A DNA stretch of 64,000 nt from UBA6016 sp964568395. Lineage in GTDB: Bacteria > Campylobacterota > Campylobacteria > Campylobacterales > UBA6016. The DNA lies in contig CAZMPN010000006.1 of assembly GCA_964568395.1 (NCBI GenBank), positions 1-64,000 on the forward strand. Reading direction: 5' to 3'. Positions 50,336 through 59,750 of the stretch are shown here, piece after piece. The notes below the pieces were generated by a model. That model had not been told where the DNA came from and made no database searches. It saw only the letters and a program-made list of their open reading frames with translations. Within the stretch, counting starts at the first letter, position 1. The number at the start of each line of letters is the position of its first letter. A program made the translations under genes and the position numbers.

Positions 50336-50938
50336 ATGAGCGGGCAGATACTCACCCCGATCGAGGAAGACTACCTAAAGGAGCTTATCAACATAAGCTT
50401 CGGGCTTGCGGCCTCCATCATAGGCGATATGCTCGGCACAAAAGCCGAGCTGATGATACCCAAGGTCGGAATATACCCGATAGAAAACCTGAGGGGTATC
50501 GTGCGGGAGAAAATGGAAGAGGCCAACGACACCCTTCTAATAAAACAGTTTTTCAACTCAAAGGTCAACGGCGACGCATACTTCATAATCCAAAAGGACG
50601 ATGCGAAGAAACTCGCTTCGATACTTTTCAAAAAAACGGAACTCAGCGAGCAGGAGATAGACTGTATAGCGATAGAGATAACCAACATTCTGACCTCCGC
50701 GTGTATCGGCCAGATAGCGCAAATGAGCAACTCACGCACCATCTTTACGCCGCCGGAAGTCATAAACAAAAATAGGCTTTTGGACGCAAACTCGGATGAC
50801 CTAAAAGGGTTTACCCAGTTTATGGTCGTAGAGACCATGCTAAACATAGAGAAACAAGGGATAGAGGGCCAAATGCTTATACTAATCGGCGAAGGCGTGC
50901 TTGGTATAATCCTGAGCGGCTCCCCGGTCAATGCCTAA
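50336..50938 (+). CDS. CheC-family phosphatase-like protein
   Basis: I start at the ATG 50336, one base after the regulator's stop; the TTG a few codons upstream would overlap it. The 200-residue product has the CheC/CheX layout: LKELINISFGLAASIIGDML (an N-terminal helix with a conserved Asn and Gly-Ala pattern), then EQEIDCIAIEITNILTSACI as the second active-site-like helix with a conserved Glu and Asn. Such proteins dephosphorylate CheY-like regulators. The link to the adjacent regulator is inferred from gene order. Confidence 0.82.
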   Translation: MSGQILTPIEEDYLKELINISFGLAASIIGDMLGTKAELMIPKVGIYPIENLRGIVREKMEEANDTLLIKQFFNSKVNGDAYFIIQKDDAKKLASILFKKTELSEQEIDCIAIEITNILTSACIGQIAQMSNSRTIFTPPEVINKNRLLDANSDDLKGFTQFMVVETMLNIEKQGIEGQMLILIGEGVLGIILSGSPVNA

Positions 50939-52541
50939 AACAGAAAATATCCTAGAGGTCATCGACAGCGGAATCGCCGTGATGGATTCCGAGCTAAACG
51001 TAAAATCATGGAACAGATGGCTGGAGATAGCGACCGGAATAAGAAGGGAGGAGGCCCTTGGCAGACGTCTCGACTCCGTAGTCGAAATAGAGCCGGCCAA
51101 ACTATCGGCCCTCAAAAGAAACGTAAAAACAAGCCTCTCCATGAAAATAGCTACATTCATGACACCGGCGGCACACGGATACCTCATTAAAATACCGATA
51201 AAAAATCCGTTCCTAACTTCCTTTGAATATATGCAGCAAGAGGTAAAGATAATACCCTTGGAAGACGGGGAAAACCTGGTAGGCCTGTTTATCGCGGACC
51301 AAACGGCGATGATGGACTCGAACAAAACAATCAAAGCCGACAGGCAAAAGATATCCGATATTTTGGACTCCCAAAACGGTCTTTTGTTCATAACGGACGG
51401 CGTCAAGATAAAACTTGCGAATAAGCGGTTTTTGGACTACTTCGGATATGAAAGCCTCGGCGAATATAACGAAAATACGAAAGATTGTTTTGCAAAACAT
51501 TTCGAACACGTAGATGGATGTTTCTGGATAGACTGCGCCAATACGCCAAACCACTGCAGATGGTTCGCCAACACCGAAAAAGACGAACACCAAAAAAGAT
51601 TCGTAGCCCTAAAGAATAAAAGCGGCCGCATATCGTACTTTATTCTGCAAATCAGCGAGGCCACGGAGGATGGAGAGTATATCGTTACGCTCACGGAGGC
51701 CACGCAGGAGTTTGAGTTTCAAAAAGAGCTTCAAAAACGGATAAACGAAGAGCTAGAGATAAGAATTTCACAAGAACACTTGCTGCTAAGACAGTCGAAG
51801 CTCGCAATGCTGGGCGAAATGATAGCCGCCATATCGCACCAGCTAAAGCAGCCGCTAAACGCCATAAAGCTTCTTAGCTCCGACATAGAGTTTTTGCACA
51901 AGATAAAGGATATGGACGAGGAGCAGATATTCGCCGACATCAAGATGATATATGATCAAGTCGACCATATGAACGCTACGATAAATTCGTTCAGGACTTT
52001 CCTTGCCCCTTCAAACAGCGCGGACAGCTTCGACCTCATAAGCTCCCTAAACGGCGTATTCAACATAATGCAAGGGGCGCTCAAAGACTATCAGATAGAC
52101 GTGAACGTAAAAATAGACACGAAAGAGAGCTCCTTTATCGGCGGATACGCCGAACTTAGAGCGGCAAAATGCCGCCCGATACTAATAGCCGGCAAGGAAA
52201 ACGACTTCAAACAGGTCCTAATAAACCTGATCTCGAATACGAGAGACGCGCTATCCGAAAAAGGCGGTTCTTTGGCCTCGATGGGTATGGTGATAGTGCA
52301 GGCGCAAGAGCATAAAGACGGAAAAATAATACTTAGATACAAAGACAACGCCGGCGGGATACCGGAAGAGATACTGCCGTCGCTGTTTCAGCCGTACAAG
52401 ACGTCAAAAGGCGAAAAAGGGGACGGGCTCGGACTTTACATCTCAAAAAACATCATAGAGAAGATGGGCGGCACGATAGAGGCGGCGAATACCAACGACG
52501 GAGCGATATTTACGCTAACGCTTCTAAGCGCCCAAAAATAA
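50931..52541 (+). CDS. PAS-type soluble sensor histidine kinase
   Basis: A 536-residue cytoplasmic kinase without membrane segments. Residues 1-130 form a PAS domain (IDSGIAVMDSELNVKSWNRW), a second PAS-like domain follows (about 140-260), and then the coiled coil and HisKA helix with the phosphorylated His in MIAAISHQLKQPLNAIKLL (about 303). The HATPase domain has VLINLISNTRDAL (N box), DNAGGIPEEILP and GDGLGLYISK. The start overlaps the CheC-like gene by 8 bp. It is likely the kinase for the upstream single-domain regulator. Confidence 0.9.
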   Translation: MPKTENILEVIDSGIAVMDSELNVKSWNRWLEIATGIRREEALGRRLDSVVEIEPAKLSALKRNVKTSLSMKIATFMTPAAHGYLIKIPIKNPFLTSFEYMQQEVKIIPLEDGENLVGLFIADQTAMMDSNKTIKADRQKISDILDSQNGLLFITDGVKIKLANKRFLDYFGYESLGEYNENTKDCFAKHFEHVDGCFWIDCANTPNHCRWFANTEKDEHQKRFVALKNKSGRISYFILQISEATEDGEYIVTLTEATQEFEFQKELQKRINEELEIRISQEHLLLRQSKLAMLGEMIAAISHQLKQPLNAIKLLSSDIEFLHKIKDMDEEQIFADIKMIYDQVDHMNATINSFRTFLAPSNSADSFDLISSLNGVFNIMQGALKDYQIDVNVKIDTKESSFIGGYAELRAAKCRPILIAGKENDFKQVLINLISNTRDALSEKGGSLASMGMVIVQAQEHKDGKIILRYKDNAGGIPEEILPSLFQPYKTSKGEKGDGLGLYISKNIIEKMGGTIEAANTNDGAIFTLTLLSAQK

Positions 52542-52545
52542 CCCG

Positions 52546-52974
52546 TTATAAAAACCTGCTAGGAATCTTTACGTTGGCGGCCTGCGAATAGAGCGCCGCT
52601 ATTTTCGCGGCTTTTAGCGTCTCGTTCTTTTCGCTCTCTTCGTACCGCTGTTTAAAACCCTCTATCAGCTGCATCTTTAGCGCTGACACCTGTGCGTCCA
52701 TCATCATAAAAGAGTCGTTTTTATCTTTTTTGAGGCCGAAAATATCTTTTGTTTTTGAGGAGTCTAGCGACGCCAAAGCCTGTGGGGGCAAAGAACCCAT
52801 CAACTCATCCATTCCAAACAGGGAGTTCATCCAGCTCTGATCGCCCTCTTCCGCCGCTACCGAATCATAATGAAGCAAAAAATCGACATAGCTGCCGCTG
52901 CTCCCTTTGATCGCTTGATATTTGCCGTAATCTATAGCCGTATTTAGTCCAAGCTGCGTAAATACCGGATTCAT
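52546..52974 (-). CDS. Hypothetical protein (142 aa)
   Basis: A 142-residue soluble protein starting MNPVFTQLGLNTAIDYGKYQ with no signal peptide or membrane span. The N-terminal half is polar, and the C-terminal part is a helix rich in Glu/Lys/Ala (LIEGFKQRYEESEKNETLKA). I do not recognise it. It is convergent with the kinase gene (4-bp gap) and divergent from the PhnD-HD-GYP gene. Confidence 0.65.
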   Translation of the reverse strand: MNPVFTQLGLNTAIDYGKYQAIKGSSGSYVDFLLHYDSVAAEEGDQSWMNSLFGMDELMGSLPPQALASLDSSKTKDIFGLKKDKNDSFMMMDAQVSALKMQLIEGFKQRYEESEKNETLKAAKIAALYSQAANVKIPSRFL

Positions 52975-53042
52975 TTCGCATCTCCGTTTTTTTATTGCAT
53001 ATCGGCAGCAAATTTAGTTCCGTTTGTGGCATAATGGAGATT

Positions 53043-55685
53043 ATGAACTACATATTCAAAGCTATTTTTTATATCTCGGTTTTGTTTGCCGTCTCGTCGT
53101 TTGGGGAAAATCCAAAAGAAGAGATAAAAATAGGCGTGCTAGCCCACAAAGGGATAGAAAACACCAAAAAAACCTGGGAGCCGACGGCCAAATACCTGAC
53201 AGATACGGTTGACGGAAAATACAGCTTTAAAATAGTGCCTCTGAAGTTTGAAGAGTTTCCGACGCAGCTAAGAGACAAAAAAGTAGACTTTATCGTCACC
53301 AACTCCGCCTACTACGTAGACCTTGAAAGCAGATACGGGATATCCAGGATAGCGACCCTTAAGAATATGGATTTTAACGGTAAGGCCCAAACGGAATTCG
53401 GCGGCGTGATATTTACGAAATCGTCAAACGGCAAAATCAGGAGACTGCAGGACCTAAAAAACAGAAGCTTTGCCGCGGTCGACGCAAGCTCGTTTGGCGG
53501 CTGGATAATGGCTCTAAGGGAGCTAAAAGAGAACAAAATAGACGAAGGCGACCTGAAGGTGTCGTTTTACGGCACGCATGAAAACGTGGTCTACGCCGTC
53601 CTGAACGACAAAGCGGAAGCCGGGACGGTAAGAAGCGACACCTTGGAGCGAATGGCGGCGGAAGGCAAGATAAATCTGGACGACTTTCGTATAATAAACC
53701 AAAAAAACTATTCCAACTTTTACTATATATCCAGCACCAGACTCTATCCGGAGTGGCCTTTCGCAAAAACAAAGCACGTCAAAGACGAACTGGCGGAGAA
53801 GGTAGCAGTAGCGCTGATCTCTATGCCGGAAAACCATCCCGCCGCGCTGTCGGCAAAGAGCCTTGGATGGACTATCCCGCTGGACTACCAAAGCATTCAC
53901 GAATGCCTAAAAGAGCTTGAGCTTGGGCCTTACGAATATCTCAGAAAAGCGGCTCTCGCTTTTTTCATAGAAAAATATTGGCCGTATATGCTTATCGCCG
54001 TCTTGCTCATCGTCATATCGCTAATCACGGCTGGGTATATAGCGAAAGTAAACAACAGGCTAAGGGAAGCGAGAAGGCTTTTAAGAGAGGCTAACTCCGA
54101 TTTAGAGGAAAAGATAGCGCAAAAGACGCAACATCTGTACGAAAAAAGCTTAGAACTTGAAAACGCCTATCTAAACGAAAAATATCTGCGCCAGGTGCTT
54201 AGGACGGTAGCCGACGTAAACCAGCTTCTTATCACCTCCTGCTCCCTGGACGAACTGCTGGATAGGTCGGCTCTATGCCTAAGCTCCAACGAATCGTTCA
54301 AAAGCGCAAAAATATGCCTAGAGGAAAAAGGCGGACTCGAAGCCAAAGTATCCTACGGCTTTGGAGACGAAAAAACGGTAACCGAGCTTGAAAAAGAGGC
54401 GCATGGGTTCAATAAAAACGTAATGATAAGCGAACTGGACGACAAGACGCCCTCCCACTATCTGCAAAAAGCAGAAAAATACGGCGTCAAAGCCGTCTAT
54501 ATATTGCCGCTCAGAAGCAGCAGCTACGCAAAAGGCGCGCTTGGAACACTGACTATTACGACGGCAACCCAGCACGGCTTTAGTGTAGAAGAGCAAAAAA
54601 TGCTAGAAGAGCTTGCCGGCGATATAGGTTTTGCCGTCAACTCGTTTACGCAAAAAGAGGTCATAGATACGCTGCACGAAGAGAGGATAAAAAGCTACCA
54701 AGACTTCATAGAGGCTTTGGTGGATATGATAGAGCAGCGCGACACATACACGGCCGGACATACGGAGAGGGTCGCCAAATACTCAAAGCTTATCGCGGAG
54801 GAGATGGGGCTTGGCGAAGAAGATATAAAAAAGCTGACGGAGGCCGCAAAACTCCACGATATAGGCAAGGTCGTAACGCCGGATTCCATATTGCTAAAAC
54901 CGGGCGCCCTCAATACGCTTGAATACGAACTGATAAAAGAGCACGTAACGGCCGGTTACCAAGTGCTATCAAACGTCCATTTCTATCAGGATTTGGCGGA
55001 GATAGTAGCCTACCATCACGAAAAATATGACGGAAGCGGCTATCCGCATGGAAAAAAAGCTGGAGAAATCCCAATTCTAGGCCATATCCTTGCCGTTGCG
55101 GACTCGTTTGACGCTATGACGACAAACAGGATATATAAACCTAGAAAATCGCTCGAAGAGTCGCTAAAAGAGCTAAACGAGCTTAGCGGCACATGGTACC
55201 ATCCGGCGGTGGTAAGCGCGGCGCAAAAGGCGCTAAAAGATATCCAGATAGACACGTCGGTAAACCAGATAGGCAATAGCGCGATAGACGAAGAGAGGCT
55301 GAGCTATTTCTTTAAAGACAGACTGACAAAGCTATACAACGAGGATTATTTGACGCTGACGCTAAACGGCAGAGCAAGGATGCAAAACGCGCCCAAAAGC
55401 GCGACCGTAATATCTCTTGTGAACTTCACGAAATTCAACAAGGAACATACCTGGGAGGGCGGCAACAAGGCGCTGGCGGAATTTGGAAAGTTCCTGACGG
55501 ACGCACTGCCTAAAGCGCTTATTTTTAGAATATGGGGAGATCATTTCGTTATCGCGGACTATGAAGGTGACATAGAGGAACTGCTTGAAAAATCAAGCCT
55601 AAAGGCAAACGGGATAGAGTACAAGATAAAGACCGTAGCGCCGCTTCCGCTTAACGCAAGGGGGTTTCTGGCGGCCGTCTCCTAA
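53043..55685 (+). CDS. Periplasmic PhnD-like sensor fused to GAF, HD-GYP and degenerate GGDEF
   Basis: I prefer the ATG at 53043, which starts a signal peptide (MNYIFKAIFYISVLFAVSSF), over an ATG three codons upstream or the far-upstream TTG. An extracytoplasmic PhnD-like ligand-binding domain (about 25-290) is followed by a membrane segment (YMLIAVLLIVISLITAGYIA) and a coiled coil. A GAF-like domain lies at about 375-540. The HD-GYP domain has AGHTERVAKYSK, LHDIGKV, HHEKYDGSGYPHGKKAG and VADSFDAMT, all intact. The C-terminal GGDEF-like domain has WGDHF in place of GGDEF, so it is probably catalytically dead. It likely degrades c-di-GMP in response to a small ligand. The 3' end overlaps the convergent next gene by 4 bp. 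Confidence 0.9.
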   Translation: MNYIFKAIFYISVLFAVSSFGENPKEEIKIGVLAHKGIENTKKTWEPTAKYLTDTVDGKYSFKIVPLKFEEFPTQLRDKKVDFIVTNSAYYVDLESRYGISRIATLKNMDFNGKAQTEFGGVIFTKSSNGKIRRLQDLKNRSFAAVDASSFGGWIMALRELKENKIDEGDLKVSFYGTHENVVYAVLNDKAEAGTVRSDTLERMAAEGKINLDDFRIINQKNYSNFYYISSTRLYPEWPFAKTKHVKDELAEKVAVALISMPENHPAALSAKSLGWTIPLDYQSIHECLKELELGPYEYLRKAALAFFIEKYWPYMLIAVLLIVISLITAGYIAKVNNRLREARRLLREANSDLEEKIAQKTQHLYEKSLELENAYLNEKYLRQVLRTVADVNQLLITSCSLDELLDRSALCLSSNESFKSAKICLEEKGGLEAKVSYGFGDEKTVTELEKEAHGFNKNVMISELDDKTPSHYLQKAEKYGVKAVYILPLRSSSYAKGALGTLTITTATQHGFSVEEQKMLEELAGDIGFAVNSFTQKEVIDTLHEERIKSYQDFIEALVDMIEQRDTYTAGHTERVAKYSKLIAEEMGLGEEDIKKLTEAAKLHDIGKVVTPDSILLKPGALNTLEYELIKEHVTAGYQVLSNVHFYQDLAEIVAYHHEKYDGSGYPHGKKAGEIPILGHILAVADSFDAMTTNRIYKPRKSLEESLKELNELSGTWYHPAVVSAAQKALKDIQIDTSVNQIGNSAIDEERLSYFFKDRLTKLYNEDYLTLTLNGRARMQNAPKSATVISLVNFTKFNKEHTWEGGNKALAEFGKFLTDALPKALIFRIWGDHFVIADYEGDIEELLEKSSLKANGIEYKIKTVAPLPLNARGFLAAVS

Positions 55686-57580
55686 TCGCTTATCTCCACC
55701 CTGTTTTTACCGGATTGTTTCGCCCTGTACATGGCTTGATCGGCTCTTACGAACAGCTCGTCCCATCCTTCCGTCACCATAAGCTCCGCTATACCGAAGC
55801 TTGACGTGATGGCCGGCAACCCTTCTATTCTTTTGGCCTCCACCGACGCCCTTATTTTTTCGGCGACTAACAGCGCATTTTTGGCGTTTGTGCCGTAGCA
55901 GATAAGAACGAACTCCTCGCCGCCCCATCTGCCGAATATATCGCTCGTTCTTATTTCGCCCTCCACTATTCTGGCAAACTCCTTAAGCACGCTGTCCCCG
56001 ATCTGATGGCCATAGGTATCGTTGATGCTTTTGAAGTTATCTATATCCATTACGACTACGGATAGAGGCTTATCCGTATTTTTGGCGTTCATCGCCGCCT
56101 CCATCAGCATAGCCTCTATGCTTCTTCTGTTCAGCACGCCGGTTAGCTCGTCTATCGACGCCTTATGCTCAAGCGTCTTTGCATACTCCACGTCCTCGGT
56201 AATATCGTTTGCGGATAGAATAAGCGAGTGTCCGTCTGGCATCCTTGTTATTTGGATGCTAAATATAAAGCCGTTGTCGCGCTTGGAAACAAGCGTTTTT
56301 TTGATGTTATAGCTGGCTCCGCTTATGAGCGCTTCGTCTATCGCCTCTTTCAAAGATTGATATTCGGCGTCTACGCAGAGAGCGAATATATCAAGACCCA
56401 TTATCTCGTCTTTTTCATACTCCAGCTTTGAACAAAAAGCCGTATTGGCGTACAGGAAGCGTCCTTTTTCATCCAAGATGGCAAGGCCTCCGCCGGAAGC
56501 CTCCAATACCGCCTCCATCTCCTCGCTTTTGCGTCTGAGCGAATTGCTAAGCTCCCATATATTCTGACGCTTTTTGTTTATCAGGTATATAACCGTCAGA
56601 AGCACCGACATAAAGAGCGTATAGACTCCGAACGTCCTTATGAAACTAGCCCTATAAAAAGCGTACGCCGGGTCTTTTTTGTACTCTATGAGGTAGGCCG
56701 TATGTACGCGCCTAATGTCTTTTATGGGATAGAAGCTGACCGTATACGTCTCTCCCCCAATTTCGACGGGCAGACAAAAAGGCCTCTGCGCTGTGCATTT
56801 GTTTTTTATGACTTTTGATTTGGCGTCCAGGGCGCCCTCTATCTCCCTAAACTCTCTCTTGTCCTGCCCTTCAAGCAAATAGTCGTCGCATATAGCAAAA
56901 GGCGCAAAACTCCTCTTTGCGCCGGCGAACATATCCGGCTTGCCCAAAGCGTCTTTTTTTACTATCAGGGCATACCTGGCGCCGCTAAGCGACTGCAAAG
57001 AGCTCATAATGGCCTCATAATCTATGCCGAACTCCACGCTGCCTAGATGGTTTTCGCCTTGCATAATCGGAAAGACGTATCTAAAACCGCTCGCGGCCCT
57101 ACCCTCCTCAAAAGCGAAGACCGGTTTTTTGTCCCTATTTACGAGGCTTACGGTATGCCTAAAACTAAGCAGCGTATCGCCGTAATGCCCCAGCTCGTGC
57201 AGTCTCAAGAAGCTGGTATTGTCGGGCATATGAAACTGGAACTGTTTAAGACCTAGATCCTTCAGCCTTTGATATACGGGGAGCATCGTTTCGGTAAGCT
57301 TCCTCCTCGACTCCGCTTCGTATTTTTCGTCTTCTAGCGACTTTTTTAGGATCGCCTTGGTGGAGTTGTTGTCTATGACGGAGTAGAATACCGCCTCCGA
57401 GAGCTTTTGATACTCCAAAAAAACGGATTCGTACTGCGAAGAGAGCTCCTGGATATTTGTTCTGTAGTGCCTATTTAGCTGCTCTTTTTTGTTATATCCG
57501 AGCAAGAAGAATATAAAAGCCTCCAGCAAGATAAAAACGAGCAGATAGCGCCAAATTCCGGTAAAACTAGGCGGATTCAT
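55682..57580 (-). CDS. Membrane diguanylate cyclase with dCache-like sensor and PAS
   Basis: A 632-residue protein: membrane segment (about 11-29), a periplasmic sensor with QFQFHMPDNTSFLRLHEL as in dCache_3-type domains (about 30-310), a second span (about 317-338), PAS (about 350-470) and GGDEF (about 475-630). The active site is GRWGGEEFVLICYG, preceded by RTSD five residues upstream, an inhibitory I-site. It should make c-di-GMP with product feedback. It overlaps the next gene by one base and converges on the HD-GYP fusion. Confidence 0.92.
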   Translation of the reverse strand: MNPPSFTGIWRYLLVFILLEAFIFFLLGYNKKEQLNRHYRTNIQELSSQYESVFLEYQKLSEAVFYSVIDNNSTKAILKKSLEDEKYEAESRRKLTETMLPVYQRLKDLGLKQFQFHMPDNTSFLRLHELGHYGDTLLSFRHTVSLVNRDKKPVFAFEEGRAASGFRYVFPIMQGENHLGSVEFGIDYEAIMSSLQSLSGARYALIVKKDALGKPDMFAGAKRSFAPFAICDDYLLEGQDKREFREIEGALDAKSKVIKNKCTAQRPFCLPVEIGGETYTVSFYPIKDIRRVHTAYLIEYKKDPAYAFYRASFIRTFGVYTLFMSVLLTVIYLINKKRQNIWELSNSLRRKSEEMEAVLEASGGGLAILDEKGRFLYANTAFCSKLEYEKDEIMGLDIFALCVDAEYQSLKEAIDEALISGASYNIKKTLVSKRDNGFIFSIQITRMPDGHSLILSANDITEDVEYAKTLEHKASIDELTGVLNRRSIEAMLMEAAMNAKNTDKPLSVVVMDIDNFKSINDTYGHQIGDSVLKEFARIVEGEIRTSDIFGRWGGEEFVLICYGTNAKNALLVAEKIRASVEAKRIEGLPAITSSFGIAELMVTEGWDELFVRADQAMYRAKQSGKNRVEISD

Positions 57581-59634
57581 CAGACGATCCTCTCCGAAGG
57601 ACGGCCCAGATGATACCCTTGCGCCAAAGTCACGCCTATGGTTTTTAGTATCTCCATCGTCTCTTCGTCTTCGACATACTCGGCTACCGTTATCTTGCCG
57701 AATTCCTTGCTTATTTCGTGTATGTGGCGCACGAATACTTCGTCTTTGTAGCTGGTCGCTATATTTTTGACAAACGCTCCGTCTATTTTCACTATATCGA
57801 CGTCAAGATATTTAAGGTATATAAACGAAGAGAAGCCGGAACCGAAATCGTCAAGCGCGAATCTAATGCCGTATTTTCGCATCTGCTCTATAAGCGGGAT
57901 AAACTCGGTAATATTCGGAACAGCCTCGCGCTCCGTTATCTCGAATACGATATTCGTCTCTTCCAGGCTTTGGCCCTCCTCCAGTATCCGCATGGTATCC
58001 TTAATAAACTCCGCGTCATGGAATGCCTTGCCCGAGAGGTTCAAAAAGAGACATACGTCCGGATTTTTGCTTTTTTGCCTATCGGCTATCGCCTTTTTGA
58101 GTATGATCTTATCTATCTTCCTGGTCAAATCAAGATGTTCGGCAATCTCTATAAACTGTCCGGCGCCGATAAACCCTTCGCCGTCCGGCTCTTTGATACG
58201 CGCCAACACTTCATACGCGTATAGCTCGCCGCTATCCACGTCCATAATAGGCTGATAAAACGGTAGCACCCTGTCTTCCTCTATCGCTTTTCTTATGAAC
58301 TCGCCTGTTTTGTATATCTCCATCGACACGAACGCGTCGTCTTTCTCCGCGAACGCGACGGCGTTTTTCCCGGCTTTTTTCGCCTTGTACATCGCTATGT
58401 CGGCGCCGGTCATAAGCTCTTTTAGCTCTTGCGCCTGTCTTGGATACTCTATGACGCCGAAACTCGCCGTAACCCTTACTTTTCCCATAGGTATGGATAT
58501 GTCGGTATTCGCAAGAGTCTCTTTGAGCCTTCCTACGATATGAAGCCCCTCTTCCTCGTCCGTTTCGACGAGTATGACCGCAAATTCGTCCCCGCCTATT
58601 CTGGCTACTATGTCGCTATTTCTAAGGACGCTTTCAAATATCAAAGAGACCTCTTTTAGCACCAGATCCCCAGTCGGATGGCCGTACGTATCGTTAATGA
58701 ATTTGAAATTATCCAAATCTATCATAACGACGCAGAAACGGTATTCGTGCCTATGCGCCCTGCCTATCTCATACTCCAAAAACTCTTCGAACTTCTTCCT
58801 GTTGTACAGTTTTGTCAGGAAATCCTTGTCGGAGAGTTCGCGCAGTTTTTCGTAATAATCCTGCAGGCTATCCAAAAGCTTGTTGAAAAACGTCTCTATA
58901 TTCTTGACTTCCCTTATCTTCGTATTTATCTCGACTCTTGTCGTAAGGTCGTTTTTATAGATAATGCTTCGCATGCTCCCTATAAAATGCTCCAGCGGCT
59001 TTACAAGGAGTCTGTTCAGGTTGAAATAGAGCGTTACGAATATGGCCACTATGAAAATCGTAAAAAATATCAAAAACGAATTCAGCATCAACGAAAGCGA
59101 TACTTTCACTTTATTGATAGGGTATGAAATATCTATGACGCCGTTTACGTCTCCGACTTTGGAGTTGATATGGCAGGCCAGACACTCCTCTTTCACGAAT
59201 ATCGGGTATAGATACCTTATCGTCTCGTCGCTCCTTGTTAGGAGCAGCTCGTTGCCGAGCATCGCGTTTTTGACCTCTTCGTCCATCGTCCTGGCGACCC
59301 TGTCTCTTTTTATATCCCCGAACTGTTCTACGACCTTTTCGCTTCTATATATATTTACGGTCATATTCGGCTCTATCTTGTTTAGCCTCTCTATGATGGT
59401 CTGCAAATCATCCTTATTCCATCCCTTGGCCATGGCCGAATAGAGTCCCTGAAAGACCAGTTCGCTCGTTTTTTTGGCGTCGTTTCTGGCCATCTCGTTT
59501 ACGGCTCTGGATTTTAGATAAAAACTAGCTACTACTCCAAGCGCTATACTGAGCGCCAGCGATACTATCACCATCCGTATAATCAACTCTTTGTAGGCTA
59601 TCTCTCTTTTGGAAAACTTTATCACTTCGGCCAT
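57580..59634 (-). CDS. Haem-binding (CxxCH) membrane GGDEF-EAL protein
   Basis: A 684-residue protein with a first span at about 17-41, a periplasmic Tll0287-like domain with the c-type haem motif ECLACHINS (about 152-156), and a second span at about 183-206, then a HAMP-like linker. GGDEF (about 262-420) has ARIGGDEFAVILVE and an RNSD I-site. EAL (about 440-680) has YEVLARI (the metal-binding Glu kept), EITEREAV, DDFGSGFSSFIYL, KIDG and LAQGYHLGRPSE. Both domains look competent. The haem suggests a redox or gas input. It is divergent from the NnrS gene and co-directed with the dCache cyclase, whose start overlaps its stop. Confidence 0.92.
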   Translation of the reverse strand: MAEVIKFSKREIAYKELIIRMVIVSLALSIALGVVASFYLKSRAVNEMARNDAKKTSELVFQGLYSAMAKGWNKDDLQTIIERLNKIEPNMTVNIYRSEKVVEQFGDIKRDRVARTMDEEVKNAMLGNELLLTRSDETIRYLYPIFVKEECLACHINSKVGDVNGVIDISYPINKVKVSLSLMLNSFLIFFTIFIVAIFVTLYFNLNRLLVKPLEHFIGSMRSIIYKNDLTTRVEINTKIREVKNIETFFNKLLDSLQDYYEKLRELSDKDFLTKLYNRKKFEEFLEYEIGRAHRHEYRFCVVMIDLDNFKFINDTYGHPTGDLVLKEVSLIFESVLRNSDIVARIGGDEFAVILVETDEEEGLHIVGRLKETLANTDISIPMGKVRVTASFGVIEYPRQAQELKELMTGADIAMYKAKKAGKNAVAFAEKDDAFVSMEIYKTGEFIRKAIEEDRVLPFYQPIMDVDSGELYAYEVLARIKEPDGEGFIGAGQFIEIAEHLDLTRKIDKIILKKAIADRQKSKNPDVCLFLNLSGKAFHDAEFIKDTMRILEEGQSLEETNIVFEITEREAVPNITEFIPLIEQMRKYGIRFALDDFGSGFSSFIYLKYLDVDIVKIDGAFVKNIATSYKDEVFVRHIHEISKEFGKITVAEYVEDEETMEILKTIGVTLAQGYHLGRPSERIV

Positions 59635-59750
59635 CTTTCAAAAATTAAAATTTCTTATCCAATTTTTGCCAACGAGAGCTTAAAACTTGACTATGGTCAT
59701 TAATTTTGTCGTATGTTTTTGTTAAAGTGTGGCAAAAAAGAGAGGTTTAT

